Source: Methanococcoides sp. AM1 (GTDB taxonomy: Archaea; Halobacteriota; Methanosarcinia; Methanosarcinales; Methanosarcinaceae). From it: a DNA stretch of 39,796 nt. Positions within the stretch are counted from its first letter, which is position 1; every line of letters begins with the position of its first letter. Below the pieces are notes generated by a model that was not told the origin of the DNA, did not search any database, and saw only the letters and a list, made by a program, of their open reading frames with translations. The translations under genes and the position numbers were made by a program. The stretch lies in assembly GCF_900774055.1 (NCBI RefSeq), contig NZ_CAAGSW010000001.1, forward strand, positions 1 to 39,796, read 5' to 3'. Shown here piece by piece: positions 16,274-26,286 of the stretch.

Positions 16274-16400
16274 CCGGCAAAGATACAAAATAAGATCTAA
16301 AATCAGACCTTAAATAAGATCAGAGATCGGATCTGAAATACGCATAAGTCCAAGTATAAATATAAAAGCAAAAGTAAAAGAAAAAGGAATGATCTTTTGA

Positions 16401-18002
16401 TCAGTCCTTTCTTTCCTTGCTCTTTTTAAGCATTGCATCCATAAATGCCTTGAACGGCGGGGATGGCCTTCCGGGTCTTGATCTGAATTCCGGATGGAAC
16501 TGGGATGCAAAATAGAAATCATTTGCAGGAACCTCTGCGATCTCCATCCTGTTCTTGTTCTTCCCGGAGAAGATCATACCAGCTTCCTCAATACGATCAA
16601 CATAGTTCGGATTTACCTCATACCTGTGCCTGTGACGCTCGATAATGGTACTTTCACCATAGATATTCTCTGCAAGTGAACCTTCCTTGAGGGTAGCTTC
16701 ATAGTCACCAAGACGCATTGTTGCACCCATATCAACCACATTTTCCTGCTCAGGAAGCAGGTCTATAACCGGATAAGGCGTAGCTTCATTAAATTCGCTA
16801 CTGTTTGCACCTTCAAGTCCAACTACATTCCTTGCAAACTCGATCACTGCAAGCTGCATACCAAGACAGAGTCCAAGGTAAGGTATATTGTTCTCCCTTG
16901 CAAATTTGATAGAGAGGATCTTGCCCTCAGTACCACGTTCCCCGAATCCGCCCGGAACAAGTATTCCATCAAAACCAACCAGATCTTCAACAGCTTTCGG
17001 ATCATCATCAAAGGCTTCTGCGTCGAACCATGTTATATCGAACTTGCAACCAGACCCAATAGCACCGTGTTTAAGAGATTCCACAATACTAATGTAGGAA
17101 TCTTCAAGGTGGGTGTATTTTCCGACAATTGCAACCTTAACCTTACCGGTTGAGTTGTTCATCCTCTGAACCATCTCTTCCCACTTTGTATCTCCCAGAG
17201 TGGATTTAAGATCAAGTTTCTTTAAAAGGAAATTACTGAGACCTTCCCTCTCCAGCTGGAGCGGAACCTCATAGATGTCAGCAGAATCGTGGGCACTGAT
17301 GACCGCTTCCACCGGAACATCACAGAAAAGAGCGATCTTGGAACGGGTGCCTTCCATAAGTGCAGTTTTACATCTTGCAACGATCACATGCGGAGTTAGA
17401 CCCAATTCCCTTAGCTCTTTAACAGAATGCTGTGTAGGTTTTGTTTTCTGGTCACCCTGTGAATCCATAGGTACCAGGGTCACATGAAGGAATGCAATGT
17501 CCTCAGGAGACTCTTCCCTGTACATTTGCCTCAATGCTTCAAGGAATGGCATGCTCTCGATATCACCAACAGTACCTCCAACCTCAATGAGACAGACATC
17601 TGCACCACTCTTTGCTGCTATCCTGCGTATGCGGTCCTTTATCTCATTGGTTATGTGAGGAATGATCTGTACGGTCTTACCAAGATACTCTCCTCTGCGC
17701 TCTTTGTTTATGACTGCCTCATAGATCTTACCGGTTGTCAGGTTGTGATCCCTTGTAAGTTCAGTATCAAGGAAACGTTCATAATTTCCAAGGTCAAGAT
17801 CAACTTCGCCGCCGTCTTTCAGAACATAGACCTCGCCGTGCTGATAAGGACTCATGGTACCTGCATCAATATTGATGTAAGGGTCGATCTTTATGGCCGT
17901 AACATTGTAACCTTTATTTTTTAGATTTCTGCCGACAGATGCTGTGGTGATCCCTTTCCCCAGACCACTCATAACTCCACCGGTGACGATGATATATTTC
18001 AT
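16401..18002 (-). CDS. pyrG: CTP synthase
   Basis: A 533-residue glutamine-dependent CTP synthase that converts UTP to CTP. The N-terminal synthase domain opens [20 protein letters not shown] with its P-loop and has [13 protein letters not shown]. The C-terminal class I glutaminase domain carries C379 (LGLCLGMQ) and H503/E505 (FHPEF). The length is normal. It is last of a three-gene minus-strand operon, 15 bases behind a DUF7524-like membrane protein. T-rich sequence follows its stop on the minus strand (about 16365-16390) and could end transcription. Confidence 0.97.
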   Translation of the reverse strand: MKYIIVTGGVMSGLGKGITTASVGRNLKNKGYNVTAIKIDPYINIDAGTMSPYQHGEVYVLKDGGEVDLDLGNYERFLDTELTRDHNLTTGKIYEAVINKERRGEYLGKTVQIIPHITNEIKDRIRRIAAKSGADVCLIEVGGTVGDIESMPFLEALRQMYREESPEDIAFLHVTLVPMDSQGDQKTKPTQHSVKELRELGLTPHVIVARCKTALMEGTRSKIALFCDVPVEAVISAHDSADIYEVPLQLEREGLSNFLLKKLDLKSTLGDTKWEEMVQRMNNSTGKVKVAIVGKYTHLEDSYISIVESLKHGAIGSGCKFDITWFDAEAFDDDPKAVEDLVGFDGILVPGGFGERGTEGKILSIKFARENNIPYLGLCLGMQLAVIEFARNVVGLEGANSSEFNEATPYPVIDLLPEQENVVDMGATMRLGDYEATLKEGSLAENIYGESTIIERHRHRYEVNPNYVDRIEEAGMIFSGKNKNRMEIAEVPANDFYFASQFHPEFRSRPGRPSPPFKAFMDAMLKKSKERKD

Positions 18003-18017
18003 GTGGATTCAACTACC

Positions 18018-18695
18018 TCATTTATTTTTAAATATTGGAAGCCTCGTTAACAGGTAAGCAATTAAAGATGTGAATACTATGGTAAAAGCTAATGCTGTAT
18101 AAAAGTCGACCTCAAGTCCAATTTCCATATTGTTGCCTGATACCAGGCGTACAGCTATATAGATCAGAGCTAAAATAATTAATAATGCCGAAAATAATAC
18201 AAAATTCCGTGCGTCAAATACCTGAATAAAAGACTCGGAAATTCCCGGAAATATATCTGACAAGTGCTTTCTTGTATCGGATCTTTTATTTCTGGCCATG
18301 ACCGGAGCAGGTGATGACAAACTTTCATCTATATCGACCAGAGCAGGAACATTGCCAGTGTCCGACATTCCGATATTTACAGTGAAACTTTCTGTTTTTG
18401 AACCATACCCCACCGTTACAAAGATCTTACCTTTGTTCAAAATGCGCCCGTCAAAAGGAATGCGTGCAATGACAGGTATATATTCCTCATGTGAGACATA
18501 GGGATTATCCTCCAGAAATGTAAGGTTATCCTGAAGTCCGTCGCTGGCAGATAAATGTACATGGGTCGGTGAACCGTAATTTATGATCACTATCTCAAAA
18601 CTGTGCTCTCCACCGGGAGATAAGGGTATATCCACTATATCTGATTCAAATTCAATGGAATTTACACCAAGACGGTTTATGTGTACCTGTTGCAA
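18018..18695 (-). CDS. Membrane protein with extracytoplasmic-type N-domain (DUF7524-like)
   Basis: A 225-residue protein. Residues 1 to about 110 form a probable beta-sandwich (SPGGEHSFEIVIINYGSPTHVHL), resembling proteins annotated DUF7524 in archaea. A charged linker follows (about 130-155). Two membrane helices lie at about 164-185 and 197-217, so both termini are probably on the same side. The start is TTG at 18693-18695 behind GAGGTTGAGTACAC. It is 15 bases from pyrG and 40 from the Trm112-like gene, so the three are one operon. The function is unknown; no link to CTP synthesis is evident from sequence. Confidence 0.65.
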   Translation of the reverse strand: MQQVHINRLGVNSIEFESDIVDIPLSPGGEHSFEIVIINYGSPTHVHLSASDGLQDNLTFLEDNPYVSHEEYIPVIARIPFDGRILNKGKIFVTVGYGSKTESFTVNIGMSDTGNVPALVDIDESLSSPAPVMARNKRSDTRKHLSDIFPGISESFIQVFDARNFVLFSALLIILALIYIAVRLVSGNNMEIGLEVDFYTALAFTIVFTSLIAYLLTRLPIFKNK

Positions 18696-18735
18696 GTGTA
18701 CTCAACCTCGTTTATTAGATAATTCCTTTTTTAGA

Positions 18736-18918
18736 TCATTCCCTCAGCTCAGGAGGGAGCATGTTAGGGATACCATCCTCAATAGGGAAATACTCGTTAC
18801 ATTTCGAACAATAGAGTGTTCCAGAGATGATTTCCTTTTCGTCTTCTTTTGAGATATTCAGGACAAGATCACCTTTGCATATAGGACATGCCAAAATATC
18901 CATGAGATCTTTCTTCAT
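18736..18918 (-). CDS. Trm112-family zinc protein
   Basis: A 60-residue protein of the Trm112/UPF0434 type. C11 and C14 (CPIC) with C37 and C40 (CSKC) form the zinc site, followed by the characteristic YFPIEDGIPNMLPPE tail. In archaea and eukaryotes Trm112 binds and activates tRNA, rRNA and release-factor methyltransferases. GGTGATAGTAA precedes the ATG. It leads the operon with the DUF7524-like gene and pyrG. Archaeal genomes often hold several such short proteins, so it may or may not be the true methyltransferase partner. Confidence 0.82.
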   Translation of the reverse strand: MKKDLMDILACPICKGDLVLNISKEDEKEIISGTLYCSKCNEYFPIEDGIPNMLPPELRE

Positions 18919-19033
18919 TTACTATCACCAGACAAAAAAGCATTACAATTCATATCAAGGTTTTGGTTTTTTACAAAAATATGATCCCTTCATTCAAATA
19001 GATTAATCTACCAGTTATTCTCATTATAGGATT

Positions 19034-19975
19034 ATGTTCGATCTGCTTATAAGGGTGCTTGATTTTGCATTCCCTATAATAATTACTATATTTATAGGAC
19101 TTTTTGGAACCGGCTTCCTTATTGAGATGGGACTTATGCAAAAGTTCTCACGGTTCACAGAACCTCTTTTCAAGCATACACACCTCCCACAATCCTGCGC
19201 ATCTGCGTTCCTTGTATCACTGGGATCGACCGTCGCAGCGAATAGCATGGTTGTGAAGATCAAGGACGAAGGATGCCTTGATGAGCGTGAAACAATGCTT
19301 TGTGCGATCCTGAACAGCACGCCTGCGTACATAAGGGAGATATTGACCTACCAGATACCTATCGTGCTTCCTGCACTTGGTCCCGTGGTAGGCGGTTTTT
19401 ATGTTATGGTCTTCATACTAAGTGCCTTCGTGAAGGTCTCTGTCGTTATCATCCTGAGCAGGATCTGGTTCAGGGAGCACGATTGTGCAGTTCCTAAGCC
19501 TGAAAAAGCAGAACGCCCACATGTAAAGGATGCTATTGGAAAAGCATTCAAAAAACAGAAACGCCTCTTTACAAAGATAGCTGTCATTTACCTGACAATG
19601 ACAACACTTGTCTTTGCTTTAAGGGAAAGAGGTCTCTTTGAGATGTTCAGCGTCCTCCCACTTGCCGATATCTTTGGCATACCGCCGGAGAGCATAATCC
19701 CCCTTACAACATATGTTGCAAGTCCTATCCTCGGAGTATCACTGCTTGGACCTATGATAAGTGATGGAGGAATATCCCACCTGCAGGCAATGATAGTGCT
19801 TATGCTCGGAAGCATGTTCATGCTACCCATATTCAGTGTCAGGGCAATAATTCCACGTTACGTATCGATTTTCGGACCAAAGATCGGATTGAGGATAGTG
19901 GCATTTTCGACCGGAATGAGCATGCTTGTAAGATTCATACTTTTGATCGTATTGTTATCCATAGCAAGAATATGA
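19034..19975 (+). CDS. Nucleoside-recognition (Gate) domain membrane protein
   Basis: A 313-residue integral membrane protein with about eight hydrophobic segments. It resembles archaeal nucleoside-recognition/Gate-domain proteins related to the concentrative nucleoside transporter core and to spore-maturation-type proteins. Conserved pieces are GLFGTGFLIEMGLM near the N-terminus, STVAANSMVVKIKDEG (about 68-83) and the second half-repeat GVSLLGPMISDGGI. A cytoplasmic loop of about 35 residues (PKPEKAERPHVKDAIGKAFK) splits the two halves. The substrate is unknown. It is monocistronic, divergent from the pyrG operon and convergent with fpo. Confidence 0.75.
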   Translation: MFDLLIRVLDFAFPIIITIFIGLFGTGFLIEMGLMQKFSRFTEPLFKHTHLPQSCASAFLVSLGSTVAANSMVVKIKDEGCLDERETMLCAILNSTPAYIREILTYQIPIVLPALGPVVGGFYVMVFILSAFVKVSVVIILSRIWFREHDCAVPKPEKAERPHVKDAIGKAFKKQKRLFTKIAVIYLTMTTLVFALRERGLFEMFSVLPLADIFGIPPESIIPLTTYVASPILGVSLLGPMISDGGISHLQAMIVLMLGSMFMLPIFSVRAIIPRYVSIFGPKIGLRIVAFSTGMSMLVRFILLIVLLSIARI

Positions 19976-20034
19976 GTTATGGATAAGAAAAGTTGATCAA
20001 AAAGAGAAAACGAACACAAAAATAATAAAACCAG

Positions 20035-20074
20035 TACAAAAAAGAAGAAAGAAAGGTCAGTTAAACTGACCTTT
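20035..20074 (-). terminator. fpo operon terminator
   Basis: An almost perfect palindrome, AAAGGTCAGTT with AACTGACCTTT (20052-20074), overlaps the fpoO stop codon. On the minus strand it is followed by the pyrimidine tract TTCTTTCTTCTTTTTT (about 20036-20051). Confidence 0.7.
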
Positions 20075-20423
20075 AGTGATGTTCACCTAACAGTTCATCC
20101 TTATTTTCATAAGCTTCACTGCTTTGCTCAAGGCATTTCATGCAGATCTTTTTCCTCTCGATCTCATAACCTCTTGAGAAGGAGGGGATGTTTATCTCAA
20201 CATCCTGCAACTGCCCTTCTGTGCCGCAAAGGTCGCATTTTCCAAATGTCCCTACAGCTTTGCTTTCGGTAGCGTCGTCAAATGCCTTTTTGGCATTCTC
20301 AAGACAGCCTCCACAAAGACCTTTCCATACACCTTCAGGATAGGAGTTCTCGAACTTTGGTGCGAAAACCTTTACCGGGCATACGGTTGGAATTGCTACT
20401 CCGCAAAGATCACAATCTGCCAT
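20073..20423 (-). CDS. fpoO: F420H2 dehydrogenase subunit FpoO
   Basis: A 116-residue cysteine-rich soluble subunit of the F420H2:methanophenazine oxidoreductase. The cysteines lie in CDLC near the N-terminus, a lone CPV, LCGGC, CDLC and CMKC, and could hold an Fe-S cluster or zinc. FpoO has no counterpart in bacterial complex I; its exact role is not known. AGGAGGAATTTAAA before the ATG is the best ribosome site in the operon. It is the final gene, one base from fpoN, and is followed by a hairpin terminator. Confidence 0.9.
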   Translation of the reverse strand: MADCDLCGVAIPTVCPVKVFAPKFENSYPEGVWKGLCGGCLENAKKAFDDATESKAVGTFGKCDLCGTEGQLQDVEINIPSFSRGYEIERKKICMKCLEQSSEAYENKDELLGEHH

Positions 20424-20424
20424 T

Positions 20425-21879
20425 TTAAATTCCTCCTGGGATCAAAACTTTTGCGGCTTCCATTGCCATGTTCACAAATGGTTCCGGCCAGATACCTATT
20501 GCCAGTACACCTACAACAGCAAGGAGAAGTGCAACTACATATGGCGCAGGTTCTGATACCTTGTCACCCTCTGCCGGCATAGCATACATGTATCTGACAA
20601 CTCTTGCGTAGTAGTACAGTGAAAGTGCGCTGTTAAGGATAGCGATCACTGCAAGCCAGACAAGACCGGATTCAATGGTTGATGAGAACAATACAAATTT
20701 GCTCATGAAACCTGCTGTTGGTGGGATACCGGCCAGTGCCATTACAAAGATGGTCAGGCAGAGTGCAGTTATAGGCATCCTCTTGCCAAGACCCTTGAAG
20801 CTGTCAAGATGATCAGCTTTCAGTATATCCTTGTTCTCCGATGTTGCCATGTAAACCACAGCAGCTGTTGCAATAAAAGCTCCTGCTTTCATGAAGCCGT
20901 GTGAGAGCGCATAGAGTATACCACCGGTCAATGCCATTGGGGTCATGACCACAAATGCAATTGAAATGTATCCTGCCTGAGCAAGGGATGAGTATGCAAG
21001 CATGCGCTTTACACTGGTCTGGGACAAAGCCACGATGTTACCGTAGGTCATTGTGATAACTGCAAGGATAGCAAATGCCATCTGCCAGTCTGCCTGAAGG
21101 GCGATCAGACCTGTGATAAAGACCTTGAAAGCTGCAACAAAACCCATCTTCTTGGAACCAGCTGCCAGAAGTGCAGATACCAAGGAAGGTGCACCCTGAT
21201 ATGTATCAGGTGCCCACATGTGGAATGGTACAAGAGCGATCTTGAAACCAAAACCTGCGATGAGCAGCACCAGGGAAAGGATTCCCATTGGACTGCTTGC
21301 CAGAAGACCGATGTTCTGGGCAACTTCAGGAATGTTAGTTGTTCCTGTTGCACCGTAAACATATCCGATACCGAGCAGCAGCAGAGCAGCTGAAAGGGAT
21401 CCGATCATGAAGTACTTCATTGCGGCTTCGGTTGATGCAGGGTTCTTCTTCTCGAAACCTGCAAGAGCGTATGTTGCAAGACTTGCGAGTTCGAATGCTA
21501 CGAAGAGAACCATGAGATCATTTGCTGATGCTACCATCATCATACCGATGGTTGCGAAGAGCATGAGTACATAGTACTCATCAGCATGGTCGTTGCCATC
21601 AGTGTATTTAATGGATGCTATGGACACAAGTGTCGCAACGGTAAGGAACACGAGCTTGAAGAACTGTGATAGTGCATCAATGCTCAGTGAGTTCGAGAAC
21701 ATGACCGCAGTGGTGCCAAAGCTGTTGAGTGTCAGCGCAAAGGCAATTAGACAGCCAAGTGTTGCTATGTATCCGAGTATTTTCTTAGAGTGAGCTGAAA
21801 GGAATAATCCTAACAGCAATACAGTAAGTCCTGTTACCAGGAGCGTTATTTCAGGTGCGAGTAACATTAGGTTTACCAT
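20425..21879 (-). CDS. fpoN: F420H2 dehydrogenase subunit FpoN
   Basis: A 484-residue antiporter-like proton-pumping subunit, homologous to NuoN. It has about 14 membrane helices. The proton-channel core is visible as VAFELASLATYALAGF (helix 5 glutamate) and KIALVPFHMWAPDTYQGAP (helix 7 lysine region), with KRMLAYSSLAQAGYI as the second half-channel segment. GGTGTGAGATT precedes the ATG. It is 4 bases behind fpoM, and fpoO follows. Confidence 0.95.
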   Translation of the reverse strand: MVNLMLLAPEITLLVTGLTVLLLGLFLSAHSKKILGYIATLGCLIAFALTLNSFGTTAVMFSNSLSIDALSQFFKLVFLTVATLVSIASIKYTDGNDHADEYYVLMLFATIGMMMVASANDLMVLFVAFELASLATYALAGFEKKNPASTEAAMKYFMIGSLSAALLLLGIGYVYGATGTTNIPEVAQNIGLLASSPMGILSLVLLIAGFGFKIALVPFHMWAPDTYQGAPSLVSALLAAGSKKMGFVAAFKVFITGLIALQADWQMAFAILAVITMTYGNIVALSQTSVKRMLAYSSLAQAGYISIAFVVMTPMALTGGILYALSHGFMKAGAFIATAAVVYMATSENKDILKADHLDSFKGLGKRMPITALCLTIFVMALAGIPPTAGFMSKFVLFSSTIESGLVWLAVIAILNSALSLYYYARVVRYMYAMPAEGDKVSEPAPYVVALLLAVVGVLAIGIWPEPFVNMAMEAAKVLIPGGI

Positions 21880-21883
21880 AATC

Positions 21884-23371
21884 TCACACCCCCATTACAG
21901 CCATAAGGCTGACGATCTTTTCTGAATTCGTTATCATCATATCCAGCACCGGACTTGGGTTTATTCCAAAGTACAGTACAAGCAGGGCGATTATTCCCAT
22001 GGACAGTGTCTGGTAGGACGAAATGTCCACGATCTCACCAAGCTTCTCATTGAAAGTACCAAACATTGCCCTTTGCAATGCCCAGAGGTGATATGCTGCT
22101 GTGATCACGATAGCCAGCAGTGCAATGATCACATAGATCGGCACATTAATGAAACTGAATGTCAGCACAAGGAACTCTGCAATGAAACCGGTAAGGCCAG
22201 GCAGTCCAAGTGATGCCATGAAACCGAGTACCATTATCACTGTGAGCTTTGGCATCTTCTGTGCCAGGCCACCAAGTTCGTTGATGATCCTTGTACCTGT
22301 TGCAGTCTGGATCACTCCGCATGACATGAACAAAATGCTCATGATCAAGCCGTGTGAGAACTGCTGGAACATTGCACCGGATACTGAGAGGCTCACAAGA
22401 CCAGCGCAACCAAGGGTAACGTATCCCATGTGACTGATACTGGAGTATGCGATCATTCTCTTCAGGTCCTTCTGTGCAAGTGCAAGGAATGCACCGTAAA
22501 GGATGCTCACTGCACCAAGAGCTCCCATGATCGTGATCATAAGACTTGGAGTTGCTGTGAATGGTAACATTGGAAGCATTACCCTGAACAGTCCGTATCC
22601 ACCGATCTTGAGCAGTATGAAAAGCACACTGCCAGCGGTTGGTGCCTCGGAATATGCATCCGGCAACCAGGAGTGGAATGGAACTACAGGAAGCTTTACA
22701 ATGAATCCAAAGAGCAATGCAAGGAATATTGCATCTCTGAGAATTCCGGATTCAAAGAACTGGAACTGGGTGATCAGGTGATCGATGCCCATGTTCGGAG
22801 AACCGGTAAGTGCCCATGCGTTGAAGTACAGTCCAAAGATACCCAAAAGCATCACAAGGGATGCAACGTGAGTATAGATGAAGAATTTGATACCTGCATG
22901 CTTCTTGTTGGAGCCACCCCAGATATTCACCATGAAGAACAATGGTACGAGGGTAAGTTCCCAGAAGATGTAGAATACGAAGAAGTCAAGTGATACGAAA
23001 ACACCAATGACTGCTCCCTGCATTGCAAGCATCAGACCATAGAATCTGTTAGGAGCTGATCTGACATCATCCCATGTATAAATGATCAACAGTGGGATCA
23101 CTATAGCATTGAGCAGTATAAGAGGCATGGAAACGCCATCAACACCAAGGTGATAGTTGATACCCAGGGATGGGATCCAGTTTGCCATTTCCTCGAACTG
23201 CATAGCTGCGTTCGTACTGTCGAATGAGAAATACATGTAGAGGGTCAGGACCAGCGTGATGAGAGTACCCACTAAAGCGGATATCCTTGCCTGTTCCTTT
23301 GTTTTTGTTAAGAATGTCACGGCTGAGAACAAAATTGGTATCAGCACGATCAAAGATAATATTGGTAACAT
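21884..23371 (-). CDS. fpoM: F420H2 dehydrogenase subunit FpoM
   Basis: A 495-residue NuoM-like proton-pumping subunit. The conserved channel segments include FYIFWELTLVPLFFMVNIWG (helix 5 glutamate), KLPVVPFHSWLPDAYSEAPT (helix 7 lysine) and KRMIAYSSISHMGYVTLG. About 14 membrane helices are expected. GGAGGTCTTCTA precedes the ATG, which overlaps the fpoL stop by one base (TAATG), indicating coupled translation. Confidence 0.96.
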   Translation of the reverse strand: MLPILSLIVLIPILFSAVTFLTKTKEQARISALVGTLITLVLTLYMYFSFDSTNAAMQFEEMANWIPSLGINYHLGVDGVSMPLILLNAIVIPLLIIYTWDDVRSAPNRFYGLMLAMQGAVIGVFVSLDFFVFYIFWELTLVPLFFMVNIWGGSNKKHAGIKFFIYTHVASLVMLLGIFGLYFNAWALTGSPNMGIDHLITQFQFFESGILRDAIFLALLFGFIVKLPVVPFHSWLPDAYSEAPTAGSVLFILLKIGGYGLFRVMLPMLPFTATPSLMITIMGALGAVSILYGAFLALAQKDLKRMIAYSSISHMGYVTLGCAGLVSLSVSGAMFQQFSHGLIMSILFMSCGVIQTATGTRIINELGGLAQKMPKLTVIMVLGFMASLGLPGLTGFIAEFLVLTFSFINVPIYVIIALLAIVITAAYHLWALQRAMFGTFNEKLGEIVDISSYQTLSMGIIALLVLYFGINPSPVLDMMITNSEKIVSLMAVMGV

Positions 23372-25368
23372 TAGAAGACCTCCATGACCAACTTGATCAG
23401 AACGACCAGTAGTCCTACACCTGCAACAACTGCTGCTGCATAGTGCTGTATGACACCTGTCTGGAATTTCCTCAGGGAGTCACCTGCCTCAATAAGCACG
23501 GTACTGGTACCGTTGACAAGCCAATCCAGCATCTTGTCTGAATAGAAACCTGCGAGTGCTAAGCCCTCATAGATTATCTTTATAGAGAAGATCTCAACAA
23601 AGATCTGGTGCTGATAGTACCTGTTGTAGAGCAATTTGTAAACAGGGTTGTTCCTTGAAACAATTCTGCTCATGTCAACTACTCTCCTGTTGTAGATCAG
23701 GTAAGCAATTACAAGACCTGCGACCGCTACGATCAGAGGCATCCAGAGGACAAGAAGTGGTTCAGCTCCATGGTGTGCGAGATGGTATCCGCCAAGCTCT
23801 GCAAGTGCTTCGATGTCCATGTGTGCAAAGTTCTCTTCGATGAAGTGATAGAACGAAGTCCTTGTCAATGCACCGAATACCACTGCGAGCACAGCAAGGA
23901 TAGCCAGAGGCACTGTCATGGATGAAGGAGACTCGTGTCCACCATAATTTGTCCTTGGTTTCCCTGTAAAGGTCATGAAGATCAACCTGAAGATATACAG
24001 GGATGTAAGGAATGCTGCTGAGATAGCGAACAGATATGGTAACCAGTTTCCGGTAGATTCTGCGAAAAGGTATGCACCCTCGATTATCGGATCCTTACTG
24101 AGGAAACCGCTGAAACCAAGTTTTGTACCAGGAATACCGAAACCTGCCAGTGCAAGTGCTGCAGCTGTCATTGTGGCAAACGTGATAGGCATTATTTTAC
24201 CTACACCGCCGAGCTGTCTCATGTCATGTGTACCTACAGCGTGGATGACGCTTCCTGCACAGAGGAAGAGCAATGCCTTGAAGAATGCATGGTTGATGAG
24301 GTGGAACATTGAAACTCCAACTGCCTCTGCACCGATCACTGCACCAAGACCAAGACCAAGGACCATGTATCCAAGCTGACTGATGGTTGAATAAGCAAGT
24401 ACTCTCTTCAAATCGTTCATTACGATACCCATTGTCGCTGCGAACAGTGCAGTGAAAGCACCAAGATATGCAACGATGATCAATGAATCAGGCGCTGCAA
24501 GGAACATTGGGAAGGTACGTGCTACAAGATAGACACCAGCTGTAACCATTGTTGCTGCGTGGATAAGAGCTGAAACGGTCGTTGGACCTTCCATTGCATC
24601 AGGCAGCCACACATGAAGCGGGAACTGACCTGACTTACCAACTGCACCACCGAAGAACAACAAGGTAACAAGTGTCAGATGACTTACTTCCATACCCAGT
24701 ATCGTTGAATTGATAGCAACGAGGTCAGGGATCAGTTTGAACATTTCGTTGAACTGAAGGACATATACGCCTTCCGGAAGATTTCCATTGAATACTGTGA
24801 ATATGTCTGAAAAGAGCAGGACGATACCTGCAAGGAACATAACATCTCCGACCCTGGTGGTCAGGAATGCCTTCTTTGCTGCGGAAGCTGCTCCAGGTTT
24901 ATGGAACCAGAATCCAATAAGCAGATATGAGCTAAGACCTACAAGCTCCCAGCAAATGAACAGCTGAAGAATGTTGTCTGAAAGGATCAGACCAAGCATA
25001 GCTGCTGTAAAGAGAGCGGTCTCTGCAAAGTACCTTGGCTTAGCGGGGTCGTGTGACATGTAACCCACAGCATAGATGTGAATAAGCAGGCTCACAAAAC
25101 TGACCATTGAAAGCATTACCGCTGCAAGCGGATCGATCAGTATTCCGAGATTGAGTATTGCGAACCAGTGAACTGACTGAATAACGACATTCTCAGGGTT
25201 CTGCAACAATCCAATTGTGATAGCCAGTGATATTATACATGAAATGGCTATTGCCACGATCGGAATAATTGCACCGCCAGATGGCAATTTCTTCCCAAGG
25301 AAGAACGTAACCACAAAGGCAAGTGCGGGAAGTAGTGGTATTAAAAATGCAAGGTTTTCCATTGCCAT
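23371..25368 (-). CDS. fpoL: F420H2 dehydrogenase subunit FpoL
   Basis: A 665-residue NuoL-like subunit, the largest antiporter-like module at the distal end of the membrane arm. It has the quinone-oxidoreductase core (ICWELVGLSSYLLIGFW, QFPLHVWLPDAMEGPTTVSA, KRVLAYSTISQLGYMVLG). Its C-terminal extension (about 520-665) would include the lateral helix that clamps the antiporter subunits. The start is ATG 25368 with GAGGTGG five bases upstream. A GTG three codons earlier is part of that ribosome site, which itself lies in the last codons of fpoK. Confidence 0.95.
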   Translation of the reverse strand: MAMENLAFLIPLLPALAFVVTFFLGKKLPSGGAIIPIVAIAISCIISLAITIGLLQNPENVVIQSVHWFAILNLGILIDPLAAVMLSMVSFVSLLIHIYAVGYMSHDPAKPRYFAETALFTAAMLGLILSDNILQLFICWELVGLSSYLLIGFWFHKPGAASAAKKAFLTTRVGDVMFLAGIVLLFSDIFTVFNGNLPEGVYVLQFNEMFKLIPDLVAINSTILGMEVSHLTLVTLLFFGGAVGKSGQFPLHVWLPDAMEGPTTVSALIHAATMVTAGVYLVARTFPMFLAAPDSLIIVAYLGAFTALFAATMGIVMNDLKRVLAYSTISQLGYMVLGLGLGAVIGAEAVGVSMFHLINHAFFKALLFLCAGSVIHAVGTHDMRQLGGVGKIMPITFATMTAAALALAGFGIPGTKLGFSGFLSKDPIIEGAYLFAESTGNWLPYLFAISAAFLTSLYIFRLIFMTFTGKPRTNYGGHESPSSMTVPLAILAVLAVVFGALTRTSFYHFIEENFAHMDIEALAELGGYHLAHHGAEPLLVLWMPLIVAVAGLVIAYLIYNRRVVDMSRIVSRNNPVYKLLYNRYYQHQIFVEIFSIKIIYEGLALAGFYSDKMLDWLVNGTSTVLIEAGDSLRKFQTGVIQHYAAAVVAGVGLLVVLIKLVMEVF

Positions 25369-25370
25369 TT

Positions 25371-25673
25371 TTACCACCTCAATATGTTAAGTTTATCAAC
25401 ATTGATCATATCTCGCATCCTGTAAATTGACATGAGTATTGCAAATCCGACAGCTGCTTCTGCTGCAGCCAGTGCAATAGAGAACAGTGCAAATACCTGC
25501 CCTGTCATGTCATCATTGTAACTTGAGAAGGCGACCAGGTTCATGTTTGCGGAGTTTAACATAAGTTCCACACACATAAGCATCCTGATACCGTTCTTCT
25601 GTGACATGAATCCATAGAGACCTATGGAGAACACGATAGCTGAAAGACCAAGATACCAATTTAACGGGATCAT
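25371..25673 (-). CDS. fpoK: F420H2 dehydrogenase subunit FpoK
   Basis: A 100-residue NuoK-like subunit with three membrane helices. The conserved membrane carboxylates sit in [16 protein letters not shown] (second helix) and [14 protein letters not shown] (third helix). They are part of the proton path next to the quinone-site module. Its ATG overlaps the fpoJ C-part stop (TGATG). The 3' end of the gene doubles as the fpoL ribosome binding site. Confidence 0.95.
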   Translation of the reverse strand: MIPLNWYLGLSAIVFSIGLYGFMSQKNGIRMLMCVELMLNSANMNLVAFSSYNDDMTGQVFALFSIALAAAEAAVGFAILMSIYRMRDMINVDKLNILRW

Positions 25674-26023
25674 CAGTTATCATCTCCTTTTGCCAGATAG
25701 ATGGCACCTATCAGTGAGGAAAGTAACACTACTGAAAGGATCTCGAATGGTATCACAAAGTCTGTAAAGATAAGGACACCCAATCCTTTGATGTTACTTG
25801 GATCAGCGATATTCTGGGGAAGCTGTTCAACAGTTGTCCATCCTGTACCATAAAGTGAAACCAGTACCACTGCAAGGAACAAGCCTGCAATGATCATCCT
25901 TGTAAATGACTTAACGATGGTCTCGAGTGAAGGAAGCTTCATATCCATCAACCTTAAGATCTGCCTCTTTGGGTTGAACTGATGGACAATTGAATCCATT
26001 ATAGTTGGACGTTCGTTAGTCAT
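25673..26023 (-). CDS. fpoJ: F420H2 dehydrogenase subunit FpoJ, C-terminal part
   Basis: A 116-residue protein corresponding to the C-terminal half of bacterial NuoJ. It has a hydrophilic N-terminus, one helix at about 43-62 ([19 protein letters not shown]) and a second one ([20 protein letters not shown]) near the end. The start is ATG 26023, preceded by GGAAGTGAGAACA; the upstream GTG at 26032 belongs to that ribosome site. It overlaps the end of the N-terminal half by eight bases. The two-gene form of FpoJ is the usual arrangement in Methanosarcinaceae, so this is not a frameshift. Confidence 0.88.
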   Translation of the reverse strand: MTNERPTIMDSIVHQFNPKRQILRLMDMKLPSLETIVKSFTRMIIAGLFLAVVLVSLYGTGWTTVEQLPQNIADPSNIKGLGVLIFTDFVIPFEILSVVLLSSLIGAIYLAKGDDN

Positions 26024-26285
26024 TGTTCTCACTTCCCATATTCTTCTTAGTCAGCATAACTGCGAAGAGTATCAGAACTCCAATTGCTCCGACATACACA
26101 AGGATCTGGACAACACCCAGGAACTGTGCATTGAGCATAATATATACGATAGCCACTGTGAACATCGAGAGAACTAGTGCAAGTGCTGCACGTACTATGT
26201 CCCTTGAGACTATTGTCAGGATCGCTAACGAGATCAACACAAGAGCGACAATAGCAAAAATGGCACCTTCGATTATACCTGTCAT
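26016..26285 (-). CDS. fpoJ: F420H2 dehydrogenase subunit FpoJ, N-terminal part
   Basis: An 89-residue protein matching the N-terminal half of NuoJ, with three membrane helices. The third carries VVQILVYVGAIGVLILFAVM, the strongly conserved pi-bulge helix (transmembrane helix 3) of NuoJ that links quinone reduction to proton pumping. The start is ATG 26285 because GGTGA lies five bases before it; an in-frame ATG at 26297 lies upstream of that site. It follows fpoI closely. Confidence 0.88.
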   Translation of the reverse strand: MTGIIEGAIFAIVALVLISLAILTIVSRDIVRAALALVLSMFTVAIVYIMLNAQFLGVVQILVYVGAIGVLILFAVMLTKKNMGSENND

Positions 26286-26286
26286 T

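Noticed and set aside
16274-16400. Repeated AATAAGATC and AGATCT-like words after truD as a structured element
   Set aside because: The words do not form a stable long stem in either strand; it looks like A-rich spacer between convergent genes.
25673-26285. Two short fpoJ genes as a frameshifted pseudogene
   Set aside because: Each half has its own start and ribosome site, and a split FpoJ is the normal form in Methanosarcinaceae.
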